A DNA stretch of 13,698 bases from assembly GCA_947379865.1 (NCBI GenBank), contig CANCOY010000096.1, forward strand, positions 1 through 13,698. The letters are read 5' to 3'. Origin of the DNA: Acetobacteraceae bacterium. Its GTDB lineage: Bacteria > Pseudomonadota > Alphaproteobacteria > Zavarziniales > Zavarziniaceae. A program made the position numbers and the translations under genes. Shown piece after piece: positions 1 to 7,585 of this stretch (positions within the stretch are counted from its first letter, which is position 1; each line of letters starts with the position of its first letter). Below the pieces are notes generated by a model, which saw only the letters and a program-made list of their open reading frames with translations, was not told the DNA's origin and did no database searches.

Positions 1-594
1 ACGTCCCCGGGCACGGGCCAGGGTCTTCATGACATCCTGGAACTCATCCTGTGCCACCAGGCCCGAGATCAGGGCAATGGCCTCGTCCAGCCCGGGGGCA
101 GTGCCGCTGCGGGCGGCATTCAGCATTTCTGCCTCGGCATCGGCCAGCAATTCGGTCTGGCCGCGCTCGTCCACCAGATCGAAGGAGGGCGCAACACCAG
201 CCTCCAGCGGAAAGCGGCCGAGCAGCGCCTGGCAGAAGGCATGGATGGTCTGGATCTTCAGGCCGCCGGGCACATCCAGCACCTGGGCAAAGAGCGAGCG
301 GGCAAATTCCAGCGTTGCCGGTTCCGGGTCGCTGCCCTCAAGCCGGGTGATCTCGGCCTTCAGGGCCTGGTCGTCGGCAACCGCCCATTGGGCGAGATTG
401 CGGGCCACGCGGTTCGACATCTCGGCGGCGGCGGCCTTGGTGAAGGTAAGACACAGGATGCGTTCCGGCGGCGTGCGCGCCAGCATCAGGCGCAGCACCC
501 GGTCGGTCAGAACCTTGGTCTTGCCGGTGCCGGCCGAGGCCGCCACCCAGACCGAGGCGGCGGGATCGCTGGCGCTGAGCTGTTCGGCGGTCAT
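1..594 (-). CDS. addA: AddA helicase-nuclease subunit, N-terminal part (3' end beyond window)
   Basis: This is the start of the UvrD-like helicase/nuclease subunit of AddAB, which processes double-strand DNA ends for RecA-dependent repair in the cytoplasm. The first 198 codons are present and the gene runs off the left edge. Translation from the ATG at 594 gives a Walker A motif at residues 19-26 (ASAGTGKT), followed by the superfamily 1 motif Ia-like stretch LTFTKAAAAEM and then the QTIHAFC-like segment typical of AddA/RecB. The start is fixed by a 4-base ATGA overlap with the addB stop codon just upstream, so the two subunits are probably translationally coupled and made in similar amounts. 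The C-terminal nuclease domain lies outside the window. Identification is firm because of the motifs and the addB neighbour. Confidence 0.93.
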   Translation of the reverse strand, partial: MTAEQLSASDPAASVWVAASAGTGKTKVLTDRVLRLMLARTPPERILCLTFTKAAAAEMSNRVARNLAQWAVADDQALKAEITRLEGSDPEPATLEFARSLFAQVLDVPGGLKIQTIHAFCQALLGRFPLEAGVAPSFDLVDERGQTELLADAEAEMLNAARSGTAPGLDEAIALISGLVAQDEFQDVMKTLARARGR

Positions 595-3593
595 GCGTCG
601 TCCTCTGCACCCTCGCCGCCGCCCGACCATTCCGCCACCCGGGCCAGATGATCATAACGGCCAAAGCGCACATGCTTTGGCCGGGGGCGCGAGAGATAGG
701 TCGTGAGCGGATCATCAAAACGGGCAACCAGGGCCGCAAGGCCAGCCAAGGCAGCATTGGTGAGGTCTGCCGGCTCTGCCCTGATGGGCTTGACCTCACC
801 CGGCGGCGATCCACCAGACAGGCGCCAGAACGAGAGGGCGGCAAGCGGTGCGGCCGCAATCCCGGCAAAACCCCCGGCCAGGGCAATGACGCCTTCCAGC
901 GGCAATTGGGGCGCGTAACCGGCCTGGACCGATGTCAGGCTGGGCGGTGCGCCGGTCTTGTAGTCGATGATCTCCAGCGTGCCATCGGCCAGCCGGTCGA
1001 CCCGGTCGGCCCGCGCCGTCAGGCGGAAAGGGCCACCGGGTGCATTGAGGATAAACTCGCCCTTGACCTCCAGCCCGGCCGGCAGGCTGCCATTGGCGCG
1101 ACGCCCCATTTCCTCGGCGATGAACCAACGCGCCACGGCCTCGAAGCGGGGCCACCAGAAGGCGGCAACCGAAGGCCGGGCCAGCGCCGGGCCAAAGGCG
1201 CGGCGACCATGGTCACTGAGGCGGGCAAAGGCATCCGGCCCCAGGGGCGCTGCCCCCACCTCAGCCAGGAAGGTGAACAGGGCGTCATGGATGATGTTGC
1301 CGCGCTCGGCCGCACCGGGATCGGCATCAAGGGGGTCGAGCGGATCAAGGCGCAGCACCCGCCGGGCATAGAGCGCATAGGGATCGCGCATCCAGGTCTC
1401 GACATCGCTGACGCTGGCCTCGCGCGGGCGGGCGTCCAGCGGCGGACAGGGGGCGGGCGGCAGAACAGGCTGGCCCACCGCCGGGTCAAGCTGGTCTGCC
1501 CAGGCAAGCGCCGGGGTGGCAGCAGGCTTGGCGCCCAGCAGGGTTTCCAGCCGCAGCAGCCAGCGCGATGGCACGGTTGGCGTGCCATCCACCTTGGCGG
1601 CACGGCTAAGGACAACCCGGGGGGCGGCGGCGGCCTGGGCAAAATCATGGGCCGACAGGCCAATGCGACGCTCGGGCGGCAGCAGGCCGAATTCCGCCCG
1701 CATGGGCCGGCTCAGCCAGGGATCGGCGGGGATGGCCGGTGGCCAGGTGCCTTCGTTCAGGCCCCCCAGAATAACCAGATCGGCCTGTTGCAGGCGGGCC
1801 TCCAGCGGCCCCCAGATCTTCAGGCGGGGATGGGCACCGGCGCGCGGCCGCACCGCAACGCCTGCTGTCAGCGCCTCGAACAGGCCGGGATAGGCGCGGC
1901 CGGGAAAGGCACCCAGGGAATCACCCGCCTTGACCAGATCGGCGGTAAAATCCGCTGCCACCTGGCCCGCCTCACCCGCCCACAGATGCACACTGCCAGC
2001 CTCTGTCGGACGGGCGGCCAGCCGTTCCGCCGCCGTGACATGGGCTGTTACCAAAGCGGGCAGCTCTGCCTCGCGCCGCGCCACCTCGGCGAGGAAGGGC
2101 CCAAGGATTCCGGCAACGTGGCTGACAAAGGCCGCCAATTGATCCAGCCGCGCAAGGCGGGCGATGGCGCGCTCACTGTCACGGTCTGGCCCCACCTCGG
2201 CGCGGGCAAGGTCCAGTGCTGCCTCAAGGCCCGCCAGCCCCGGTCCCGGGCGGGGGCCGCGCAGCAGCGCCACCTCCAGCTGGCGGGCCAGGCGGCGAAA
2301 CTTATCAGGTTCCATACCGCCAGCGGCCAGGGGATGCTTGAGCAGGGCCAGCAGGGGCACCGGCGCCAGCTGCTCGGCCGCCGCCTCCGCCAGCAGGCGC
2401 AGAAAGGCACCAGGCGGGGTGGTGGCCAGGGGGCGACCGGCGGAATCATCCACCGCAATGCCCCAGCGCCCCAGTTCAGCCGCCACCCGCCGCGCCAGAT
2501 CGCGATCATGGGTGACAAGGGCCGCTGTCTGTTCCGGTACCTCAAGGGTTTCACGCATGAGCAGCGCTATCGCCGAGGCTTCCTCTGGCGCACTCTGGGC
2601 CTCGATGGACGACAGGCCGGTGAGTGCTGCCTCAAGGTCGAGGCGCAGCCCCGACAAGCGCCAGCGTGCCGTGCTGCGGGCGGGCAACATGGCCTCGGAC
2701 AGCAGGCGGGCGCGCTGGCTGGGGCTGGCACCCCGAGGCCAGAGGTCGACATCGCTGCGGCTGGCGTGCAGGCGATCCAGCGTCTGTTTCATTGCCCACT
2801 GGGGGTGGGTCGCCTCCAGCAGGTCCCAGCTTTCCTCGTCAAGGCCAAGGTCGAGGCCGGGAAAGATCACGCGGCCCCTGGGCAGGCGGGCCACCACGGC
2901 CAGCAGATCGGCCGTGGCAGGCACGCTGCCCGTGGAACCTGCCGCGATCACCGGATGCAGGGGCGGGTTTTCGTGCCAGGCCCGGGCCTGGGCGTCCAGC
3001 AGCTGGTTGCGCCGGGTGGCGGGATCAACACAGCCCTCCAACTCCAGCACCGCGGGCCAGGCCTTGGTGATGATGGAGAGGAAGTCGAGGGTTACTTCCC
3101 AATGCCTGGCATAGTCGCCGCCCACCAGGGTTTGCAGGCGGCCCACATCAATGCGCTCCACCGCCACCTCGTCGATGAAACTGGCGAGCGCATCAGCCAG
3201 GCGGGCAGATTGCGCCATGTCGGCGGGGCCGGTATCGCGCTTGGCCTGCCAGTCATTGACCAGCCGCGCCAGAAGCAGGCGGCGGCGCAGGGGCAGAATT
3301 TCGGGCGGCAGTTCAAGCTCGGCGGCGCCACCCAGCACCAGTTCCGCCTCGTCCACATCGCCGATGGGGCTCATGCGTGGCAGCACCAGGGCGCGGCCGT
3401 CGGATACCCTCAGAAAGGCTTCGGCCAGTGCCCGGGCGGCGCGGCGATTGGGCACCAGGATCAGGGTATCGGCCAGGCCCGCCGGATCCCCCTCATGTTC
3501 CGCCAGCAGGCCGGTTGCCACAGCATCGGCAAACGACAGGCCGGCAGGCACGGTTGCAAGGTTTGGTCGCCCGACGGCGATGGGGTTGGTCAT
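591..3593 (-). CDS. addB: AddB double-strand break repair protein (1000 aa)
   Basis: Second subunit of the AddAB end-resection complex, a RecBCD counterpart in alphaproteobacteria. The N-terminus carries the family stretch LILVPNRRAARAL (about residues 44-56), the degenerate helicase-like region typical of AddB. The C-terminus holds a PD-(D/E)XK nuclease: a RADRVD segment near 861-866 followed by IIDYKTG at 875-881, with D877 and K879 as catalytic candidates. The length suits the alphaproteobacterial AddB type. The segment aligning with the Fe-S cysteine region of Bacillus AddB reads DPYALYARR, with no cysteine at the expected place and none in the last 250 or so residues, so the Fe-S staple seems to be missing. 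The start overlaps the murU stop (ATGA) and the stop overlaps the addA start (ATGA). The very long open frame on the opposite strand here is a GC-driven shadow. Confidence 0.95.
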   Translation of the reverse strand: MTNPIAVGRPNLATVPAGLSFADAVATGLLAEHEGDPAGLADTLILVPNRRAARALAEAFLRVSDGRALVLPRMSPIGDVDEAELVLGGAAELELPPEILPLRRRLLLARLVNDWQAKRDTGPADMAQSARLADALASFIDEVAVERIDVGRLQTLVGGDYARHWEVTLDFLSIITKAWPAVLELEGCVDPATRRNQLLDAQARAWHENPPLHPVIAAGSTGSVPATADLLAVVARLPRGRVIFPGLDLGLDEESWDLLEATHPQWAMKQTLDRLHASRSDVDLWPRGASPSQRARLLSEAMLPARSTARWRLSGLRLDLEAALTGLSSIEAQSAPEEASAIALLMRETLEVPEQTAALVTHDRDLARRVAAELGRWGIAVDDSAGRPLATTPPGAFLRLLAEAAAEQLAPVPLLALLKHPLAAGGMEPDKFRRLARQLEVALLRGPRPGPGLAGLEAALDLARAEVGPDRDSERAIARLARLDQLAAFVSHVAGILGPFLAEVARREAELPALVTAHVTAAERLAARPTEAGSVHLWAGEAGQVAADFTADLVKAGDSLGAFPGRAYPGLFEALTAGVAVRPRAGAHPRLKIWGPLEARLQQADLVILGGLNEGTWPPAIPADPWLSRPMRAEFGLLPPERRIGLSAHDFAQAAAAPRVVLSRAAKVDGTPTVPSRWLLRLETLLGAKPAATPALAWADQLDPAVGQPVLPPAPCPPLDARPREASVSDVETWMRDPYALYARRVLRLDPLDPLDADPGAAERGNIIHDALFTFLAEVGAAPLGPDAFARLSDHGRRAFGPALARPSVAAFWWPRFEAVARWFIAEEMGRRANGSLPAGLEVKGEFILNAPGGPFRLTARADRVDRLADGTLEIIDYKTGAPPSLTSVQAGYAPQLPLEGVIALAGGFAGIAAAPLAALSFWRLSGGSPPGEVKPIRAEPADLTNAALAGLAALVARFDDPLTTYLSRPRPKHVRFGRYDHLARVAEWSGGGEGAEDDA

Positions 3594-4324
3594 GGGTGGG
3601 GGCCTTCTGCCAGCGCCGCCTCGGCCTCGGCAATGGACTCCATGGTGCCCACATGCAGCAGGCGGCCGTCCAGCCGCAGGCCCCTGAGGCGCCCGGCCTC
3701 TGCCGCGCGGTCATAGATGCGGTTCAGCGAAAAGGGCGCCGGCCCGAACCCCCCGAACAGGGAGGGTGAGAGGATCTGCACGCCGGTAAAGACAAAGGGC
3801 GCCACCTGGTTTTCAGGCCGGCGCACCAGCACGCCATCGGGGTCCATCAGGAAATCCCCCGGCCCGTCATAGCCCGTGGCGCTGACCGTTGGCGCCAGCA
3901 GCAGCAAAGCGTCCATGCTGGCGGCATCGAAATGGGCCAGCAGGCGCGGCAGGGCCGGCACCAGCCCCTCCTGCCAGAGGATGTCGGCATTCAGCACAAG
4001 GAACGGATCCGGTCCCAGCAAGGGCAGCGCCTTGGCCACGCCGCCACCTGAATCCAGCAGAGCGGCGGTTTCATCAGAGATGGTCACCCGTGGCCCCCGG
4101 CCCTGGGTGCGGCGGGCGTCGAGATGGCGCACCATTTGGTCGGCCAGCCAATGGACATTCACCACCGCCTCGCCGATCCCCGCCTCGTCCAGCCGGTCCA
4201 GCGCATGGTCCAGCATGGTGCGGCCACCCACCGGCACCAGGGGCTTTGGCAGGGTTTCCGTCAGCGGCCGCATGCGGGTGCCAAGGCCGGCCGCCAGCAG
4301 CATGGCGTGGGTGATGGTGCTCAT
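3590..4324 (-). CDS. murU: MurU, N-acetylmuramate alpha-1-phosphate uridylyltransferase (244 aa)
   Basis: Nucleotidyltransferase of the GT-A/RmlA-like fold. It probably converts MurNAc-1-phosphate and UTP to UDP-MurNAc, the last step of the anabolic cell-wall recycling route that bypasses MurA and MurB. The N-terminal signature LAAGLGTRMRPLT (residues 10-22) binds the nucleotide, with K27 in LPKPLV, a DSGGG turn at 91-95 and the metal-binding LNAD at 111-114. About 240 residues is normal for MurU, which lacks the C-terminal acyltransferase domain of GlmU. The specific substrate is inferred from the adjacent amgK gene; by sequence alone it could be called a generic NDP-sugar pyrophosphorylase. 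It starts at an ATG overlapping the amgK stop codon and ends overlapping the addB start, both as ATGA. In pseudomonads and Caulobacter this pathway contributes to intrinsic fosfomycin tolerance. Confidence 0.9.
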   Translation of the reverse strand: MSTITHAMLLAAGLGTRMRPLTETLPKPLVPVGGRTMLDHALDRLDEAGIGEAVVNVHWLADQMVRHLDARRTQGRGPRVTISDETAALLDSGGGVAKALPLLGPDPFLVLNADILWQEGLVPALPRLLAHFDAASMDALLLLAPTVSATGYDGPGDFLMDPDGVLVRRPENQVAPFVFTGVQILSPSLFGGFGPAPFSLNRIYDRAAEAGRLRGLRLDGRLLHVGTMESIAEAEAALAEGPHP

Positions 4325-5409
4325 GCCAGGCTCTTCCCCTCAGGCCGCCTCCAGGCGCCACGCAGGGCATCACCCGGCAGATGGGCATCGAACCACTGGC
4401 GCACGGGGGCCAGCGCCGGATGGGCCAGATCCGCCTCCAGATGGCGCCAGAGGCGCGGCAGGAAATCGAGGAAATAGTCGCGCGGCTCGCTCGCAAACTT
4501 GCGGAAGACGAGGCCCGCGATCCGCGCATTGCGCTGCGCCCCCAGCACCGCATAGGCCGTATCAAAGGCCGCCTCGTCAAAGGTACCGCTGGCCCGCGCT
4601 GCACTGGCATAGCGCTGGCGCATGGCCGCCTCCAGTTCTGGCGAGACATCGCGGCGGATGTCCTGCAACAGGGAGACAAGGTCATAGGCGGCCGGCCCCG
4701 GGCTGGCGTCCTGGAAATCCAGCAGGCCCACCCGCGCCGTGCCTGTGCGCTCTGGCAGCCACATCAGGTTCAGCACGTGATAGTCGCGCAGCATCAAGGT
4801 GGTGGCATCGCCCCGCGCCAAAGGCTCCACCAGGGTCCAGGCGGCGCGGAAACTCTGGCGCCAGGCCTCGGGCGCGGCATGGCCCAGCACGGCGGGCACA
4901 TACCAGTCCAGCACCAGATCCGGCCCCGCCACGAAGGTGGCCGCGTCAAAGATCGGCGGCGCAAAGACACTGCCATCGGGCAGGGTCGCGGGCTTTGGCA
5001 AAGGGGCGTGCCGCAGGTCGGCCAGCACATCCACCGCAGCGGCATAAAGCGCCGCCTCGTCCGCCCCCTCGCGCGCCAGCAGATCGAGAAAGGTATCGTC
5101 GCCGAAATCCTCCAGCAGCAAGAGGCCATCGGCCACATCCACCGCAATCAGGCCCGGCACGCTGAAACCAAGCGACGACAGGTGCCGGTCCAGCGCCACG
5201 AAGGGCCGCGTGTCTTCCAGCCCCGGGGGGGCATCCATCAGCACGGCGGTGCTGCCATCGCTGGAGGCAAGGCGCCAGTACTTGCGGTGCGACCAGGCCA
5301 GGCCGATCTGGGTGCGCGCCGCATCGGCCCAGAAATGGGCACCCAGGAAGGCATCGATCTGGCGGGCGCGCACGTCGGGCGGAATGGTTGGCCGGGCGGA
5401 AGAGGACAT
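4321..5409 (-). CDS. amgK: AmgK, anomeric MurNAc/GlcNAc kinase (362 aa)
   Basis: Aminoglycoside-phosphotransferase-fold kinase that probably phosphorylates the anomeric hydroxyl of MurNAc (and GlcNAc), supplying the substrate of MurU in peptidoglycan recycling. Kinase features are visible: LLLEDFGDDTFLDLL near 97-111 in the N-lobe, the catalytic loop LRDYHVLNLMW at 207-217 (D209 as base, N214 as metal ligand) and the DFG-equivalent LLDFQDA at 229-235 (D231). I chose the ATG at 5409 because AGGAAA lies about five bases upstream and the family N-terminus (RARQIDAFLGAHFW) follows; an open frame extends further upstream but runs into tsaE. It lies 17 bases after tsaE and overlaps murU by ATGA. 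The general phosphotransferase assignment is certain. The MurNAc specificity rests on the conserved amgK-murU pairing. Confidence 0.9.
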   Translation of the reverse strand: MSSSARPTIPPDVRARQIDAFLGAHFWADAARTQIGLAWSHRKYWRLASSDGSTAVLMDAPPGLEDTRPFVALDRHLSSLGFSVPGLIAVDVADGLLLLEDFGDDTFLDLLAREGADEAALYAAAVDVLADLRHAPLPKPATLPDGSVFAPPIFDAATFVAGPDLVLDWYVPAVLGHAAPEAWRQSFRAAWTLVEPLARGDATTLMLRDYHVLNLMWLPERTGTARVGLLDFQDASPGPAAYDLVSLLQDIRRDVSPELEAAMRQRYASAARASGTFDEAAFDTAYAVLGAQRNARIAGLVFRKFASEPRDYFLDFLPRLWRHLEADLAHPALAPVRQWFDAHLPGDALRGAWRRPEGKSLA

Positions 5410-5426
5410 GACGGTTTCCTGAGTTA

Positions 5427-5909
5427 TCAGCAGGCGCCGGGGTTGCGCCCGGCCCAGGTGCCGTGGCGGACAAGGCGCACAAGGCGCCCCGCCCCCGCAT
5501 GGGAAAAGTGAAGATGCAGGCGGTTGGCCGGCATCAGGGGGCCAAGGCGTTCCGGCCATTCGATCAGGCACAGCCCCTCGTCCAGCGCCTGTTCAAAGCC
5601 CAGTTCATAGACCTCATCCCCAGACGAAAGGCGGTAGAGGTCGAAGTGCCAGACTTCCAGCGGGCCGGTTGTGGCGGTTCCCGTCTCATAGATCTGGACC
5701 AGGCTGAAGGTGGGGCTGGGCACCTCTTCATCCACACCCAGGGCCTGCAGGAAGGCGCGGGCAAGGGTTGTCTTGCCAGCCCCCAGATCACCTTCCAGCG
5801 CCAGCACATCGCCGCGCCGGGCGCCCGCCGCCAGAAGGTGGGCAAGCCTCTCCGTCGCCGCCTGATCGGGCAGCAGAATCTCCTCGCCGGGGGCGTCATC
5901 CAGGGCCAT
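5427..5909 (-). CDS. tsaE: TsaE, tRNA t6A biosynthesis ATPase (160 aa)
   Basis: Small P-loop ATPase that works with TsaB and TsaD to make N6-threonylcarbamoyl-adenosine at position 37 of ANN-decoding tRNAs; essential in many bacteria. Visible motifs are the Walker A GDLGAGKTT at 40-48 (K46), SPTFSL at 65-70, HFDLYRL at 88-94 and LIEWPE at 115-120, all diagnostic of the family. The length is normal. The ATG at 5909 is the first methionine before the conserved start of the domain, but its ribosome binding site is poor (TGGGG directly abutting the ATG), so a TTG two codons upstream at 5915 or an unusual leader cannot be excluded. It is the first gene of the minus-strand operon with amgK, murU, addB and addA and is divergent from qmcA. 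Confidence 0.93.
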   Translation of the reverse strand: MALDDAPGEEILLPDQAATERLAHLLAAGARRGDVLALEGDLGAGKTTLARAFLQALGVDEEVPSPTFSLVQIYETGTATTGPLEVWHFDLYRLSSGDEVYELGFEQALDEGLCLIEWPERLGPLMPANRLHLHFSHAGAGRLVRLVRHGTWAGRNPGAC

Positions 5910-6081
5910 CCCCAATTTGTACAAGCCACACGCAGCGGCAACAAGCAGGGCACGGCCCAAGGGTGACCAGATTGGACAGGGACAGCCCCCGCCATGCAGC
6001 GCAGGCCTGCCCACCCCTTGACGCCATGGGCAAAACAGCCGTGACTGCAGGCTGTACTGTTTTGATGAGGGGTCGATGATC
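5910..6081. promoter_or_regulatory. Divergent intergenic region between tsaE and qmcA with a nested inverted repeat
   Basis: This gap must hold the promoters of both tsaE (leftward) and qmcA (rightward). Arms ACAGCC (6035-6040) and GGCTGT (6050-6055) form an inverted repeat with a 9-base loop, and AAAACAG (6032-6038) pairs with CTGTTTT (6057-6063) around it. A TTGACG at 6018-6023 could be a -35 box for qmcA, but no convincing -10 box sits at the right distance. The repeat ends about 18 bases before the qmcA start, so it could be an operator or a leader hairpin. No known regulator site is recognised. Confidence 0.35.
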
Positions 6082-6993
6082 ATGGATCTTGGCAATTCCA
6101 TCCTGCTTGCCCTCGCCATTCTTGGCTTTGTCATTGTCATCAAGGGCGTGACACAGGTGCCGCAGTCCGAGGAATGGGTTGTGGAGCGGCTGGGCAAGTA
6201 CAACCAGACCCTGAAGGCCGGCTTTCACTTCATCATTCCCGTGATCGACGCCATTCCGCGCCCGCGCAACCGGGTGCACATCCTTGAGACGAGCATTGAA
6301 GAGCCGGAGCTGAATATCATTACCAAGGACAATGTGCAGATCATGCTGCACGCCGTGGTGTTTTACCGGACGATTGATGCCGCCAAGTCGATCTATCGCA
6401 TCGACAACGTCAAGAATGCCATCAAGACGACCACCATTTCTGTCACCCGCGCCACCTGCGGCCAGATGGAATTCGACGAGATCCAGGCGCATCGCGAGGT
6501 GATCAGCGACAAGATCAAGACCTCTTTGCTGTCGGCCTGCGAGGTCTGGGGCGTGGACATTACCCGCGCCGAGGTGCTGGACGTGCGGGTGGACCAGCGC
6601 ACCACCGAAGCCATGCAGAGCCAGCTCAACGCCGAGCGCACGCGCCGCGCCACCGTGCTGGTGGCCGAGGGCGAGCGGGCCAGCGCCAACCTTGTGGCCG
6701 ACGGCCAGCTCTACAAGGCCCAGAAGGAGGCCGAGGCCCTGCGGATTTCCGCCGATGCCGAGGCCTATGCCAAACGCACCCAGGCCGATGCCGAGGCCTA
6801 TGCCACCGCCCGCATTGCCGAGGCGATCAACCAGAATGGCCAGGCCGCCGTGAACTTTGAACTGGCCAAACTGCAGACCGAGGCCATGACACGGGTGGCG
6901 CAGTCCAATGGCGCCAAGCTGATCATCCTGCCCACCGACACCACCCGCTCGCTGGGCGCGCTGGCGGCCATGGTCGAAACCCTGAAGGGCTGA
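6082..6993 (+). CDS. qmcA: QmcA-like SPFH/stomatin-family membrane protein (303 aa)
   Basis: Band-7/SPFH protein of the QmcA (YbbK-partner) type, anchored in the inner membrane by an N-terminal helix (about residues 5-22) and forming large oligomers; such proteins scaffold membrane microdomains and can associate with FtsH. After the helix comes VPQSEEWVVERLGKY, the conserved SPFH opening, then the SPFH domain to about residue 185. A long Ala/Glu-rich coiled coil follows (about 185-260), and the C-terminus ends LGALAAMVETL, as in QmcA. The coiled coil has an 11-residue tandem repeat (ADAEAYA twice). GAGGGG at 6067-6072 lies nine bases before the ATG at 6082 but only three before an in-frame ATG at 6076, so the second is preferred; the difference is two residues. 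It is followed five bases later by nfeD, its usual partner. Confidence 0.92.
   Translation: MDLGNSILLALAILGFVIVIKGVTQVPQSEEWVVERLGKYNQTLKAGFHFIIPVIDAIPRPRNRVHILETSIEEPELNIITKDNVQIMLHAVVFYRTIDAAKSIYRIDNVKNAIKTTTISVTRATCGQMEFDEIQAHREVISDKIKTSLLSACEVWGVDITRAEVLDVRVDQRTTEAMQSQLNAERTRRATVLVAEGERASANLVADGQLYKAQKEAEALRISADAEAYAKRTQADAEAYATARIAEAINQNGQAAVNFELAKLQTEAMTRVAQSNGAKLIILPTDTTRSLGALAAMVETLKG
6751..6805 (+). repeat. Two exact 22-base direct repeats, 33 bases apart, within qmcA
   Basis: Bases 6751-6772 and 6784-6805 are identical. The 33-base period equals 11 residues, a hendecad, which fits the coiled-coil part of QmcA, and the repeat is in frame. It is probably an internal duplication kept by coiled-coil geometry and codon bias. 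Confidence 0.8.
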
Positions 6994-6998
6994 GCACG

Positions 6999-7274
6999 AT
7001 GATGATTATGGGCCTCGCCCTTGACCCCTGGCAGCTGTGGCTGGCGCTGGGCCTGGTGCTGTTCGTCTCCGAGGTTCTCAGCGGCGACGGCACCCTGATT
7101 GCGCTGGGCATCGCCGCCCTGCTGACGGCCCTGATCATTGGCATGCTGCTGCCCGATCTCGGCTGGTACTGGCAAGCCGCCCTTTTCGGCACCCTCGGCA
7201 TCCCCGCCGCCCTTCTCGTCCGCCGCCTGCTCAAGCGCGCCGGTGGGGACGCGGGGGATATCAATACGTATTGA
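6999..7274 (+). CDS. Short NfeD-family membrane protein (91 aa), apparently lacking the OB-fold
   Basis: NfeD-type partner of the SPFH protein upstream. Three hydrophobic helices are visible: about residues 11-28 (LWLALGLVLFVSEVLSG), 33-52 (LIALGIAALLTALIIGMLLP) and 58-74. The family architecture is these helices plus a cytoplasmic OB-fold domain of about 60-70 residues, roughly 150 in total. Here the frame stops at residue 91 with GDAGDINTY, where homologues usually continue with an N-R-R-G-like lead into the OB-fold. It is therefore probably a truncated gene or a helix-only variant. AAGGG at 6985-6989 serves the ATG at 6999 with nine-base spacing, and the five-base gap after qmcA suggests co-transcription. 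A G8 tract and a foreign gene fragment follow immediately. Whether the short protein still works is unknown. Confidence 0.8.
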   Translation: MMIMGLALDPWQLWLALGLVLFVSEVLSGDGTLIALGIAALLTALIIGMLLPDLGWYWQAALFGTLGIPAALLVRRLLKRAGGDAGDINTY

Positions 7275-7290
7275 GGGGGGGGTGGGGGCG

Positions 7291-7551
7291 GTGGTGCTGG
7301 CCTCTTTGAACGAACCGGTACGCCTAAAGTTCTATTATTCCGAGCACCTGCCCAACGACCATTCCGAGCAGAAGCCGTATGGCACGCGCGTGCGCGAGAT
7401 GCTGGACGAGATCGTATCCGCCAGCCACGGCATGGTCCGCCTGCAGGTCATCGATCCCGAGCCTTTCAGCGAGGACGAGGACGCGGCCAACGCCCTTGGC
7501 CTTAACGGCACGCAACAGATCAACATAGGCACCCTTGATAAGCTGCATTGA
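7291..7551 (+). pseudogene. Relic of a GldG-type ABC-transporter auxiliary protein (about 86 codons)
   Basis: The frame from the GTG at 7291 translates to a segment resembling the beginning of the extracytoplasmic domain of GldG-family proteins (ABC-2-linked, DUF/PF09822-like). It contains VRLKFYYSEHLP, YGTRVREMLDEI and VRLQVIDPEPFSEDED, which are characteristic of that family. The family protein is several hundred residues long with terminal membrane helices. Here the N-terminal helix and about 50 residues before this segment are missing, and similarity fades at ALGL before a stop at 7549. No ABC ATPase or permease gene is near. The conserved stretch has no internal stop, so decay is recent or the fragment is accidentally preserved. 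It could be translated as a small protein behind the G-rich tract at 7275-7290, but a remnant is more likely. Confidence 0.65.
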
Positions 7552-7552
7552 G

Positions 7553-7585
7553 CACACTGCCCTGATTACATCATCAATCAGTGTG
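7553..7585. repeat. Inverted repeat at the 3' end of the parE-like gene
   Basis: CTGATT (7562-7567) and AATCAG (7576-7581) are perfect complements around an 8-base loop, and CACAC (7553-7557) could pair with GTGTG (7581-7585) in an alternative register. It overlaps the parE stop codon and lies just after the gldG relic. No T run follows on either strand, so it is at best a weak terminator; it may instead mark the edge of the inserted toxin-antitoxin block. Confidence 0.35.

Noticed and set aside
648..3716. A 1022-codon open frame on the plus strand opposite addB
   Set aside because: It lies antiparallel to a clear AddB with motifs and operon overlaps. Its translation is rich in Gly, Gln, Arg and His with no domain, as expected for an antisense shadow in GC-rich DNA.
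3876..5511. Long plus-strand open frames opposite murU and amgK
   Set aside because: Low-complexity Arg/Pro/Ala/Gly translations with no recognisable motif; the minus-strand genes explain the region.
5410..5571. Extended AmgK start at 5571
   Set aside because: It would overlap the tsaE coding region, and the added residues do not resemble the family; the ATG at 5409 has a fair RBS.
7553..7585. Inverted repeat considered as an attC-like or integron site
   Set aside because: It lacks the conserved R-box core and there is no integrase; a simple hairpin is enough.
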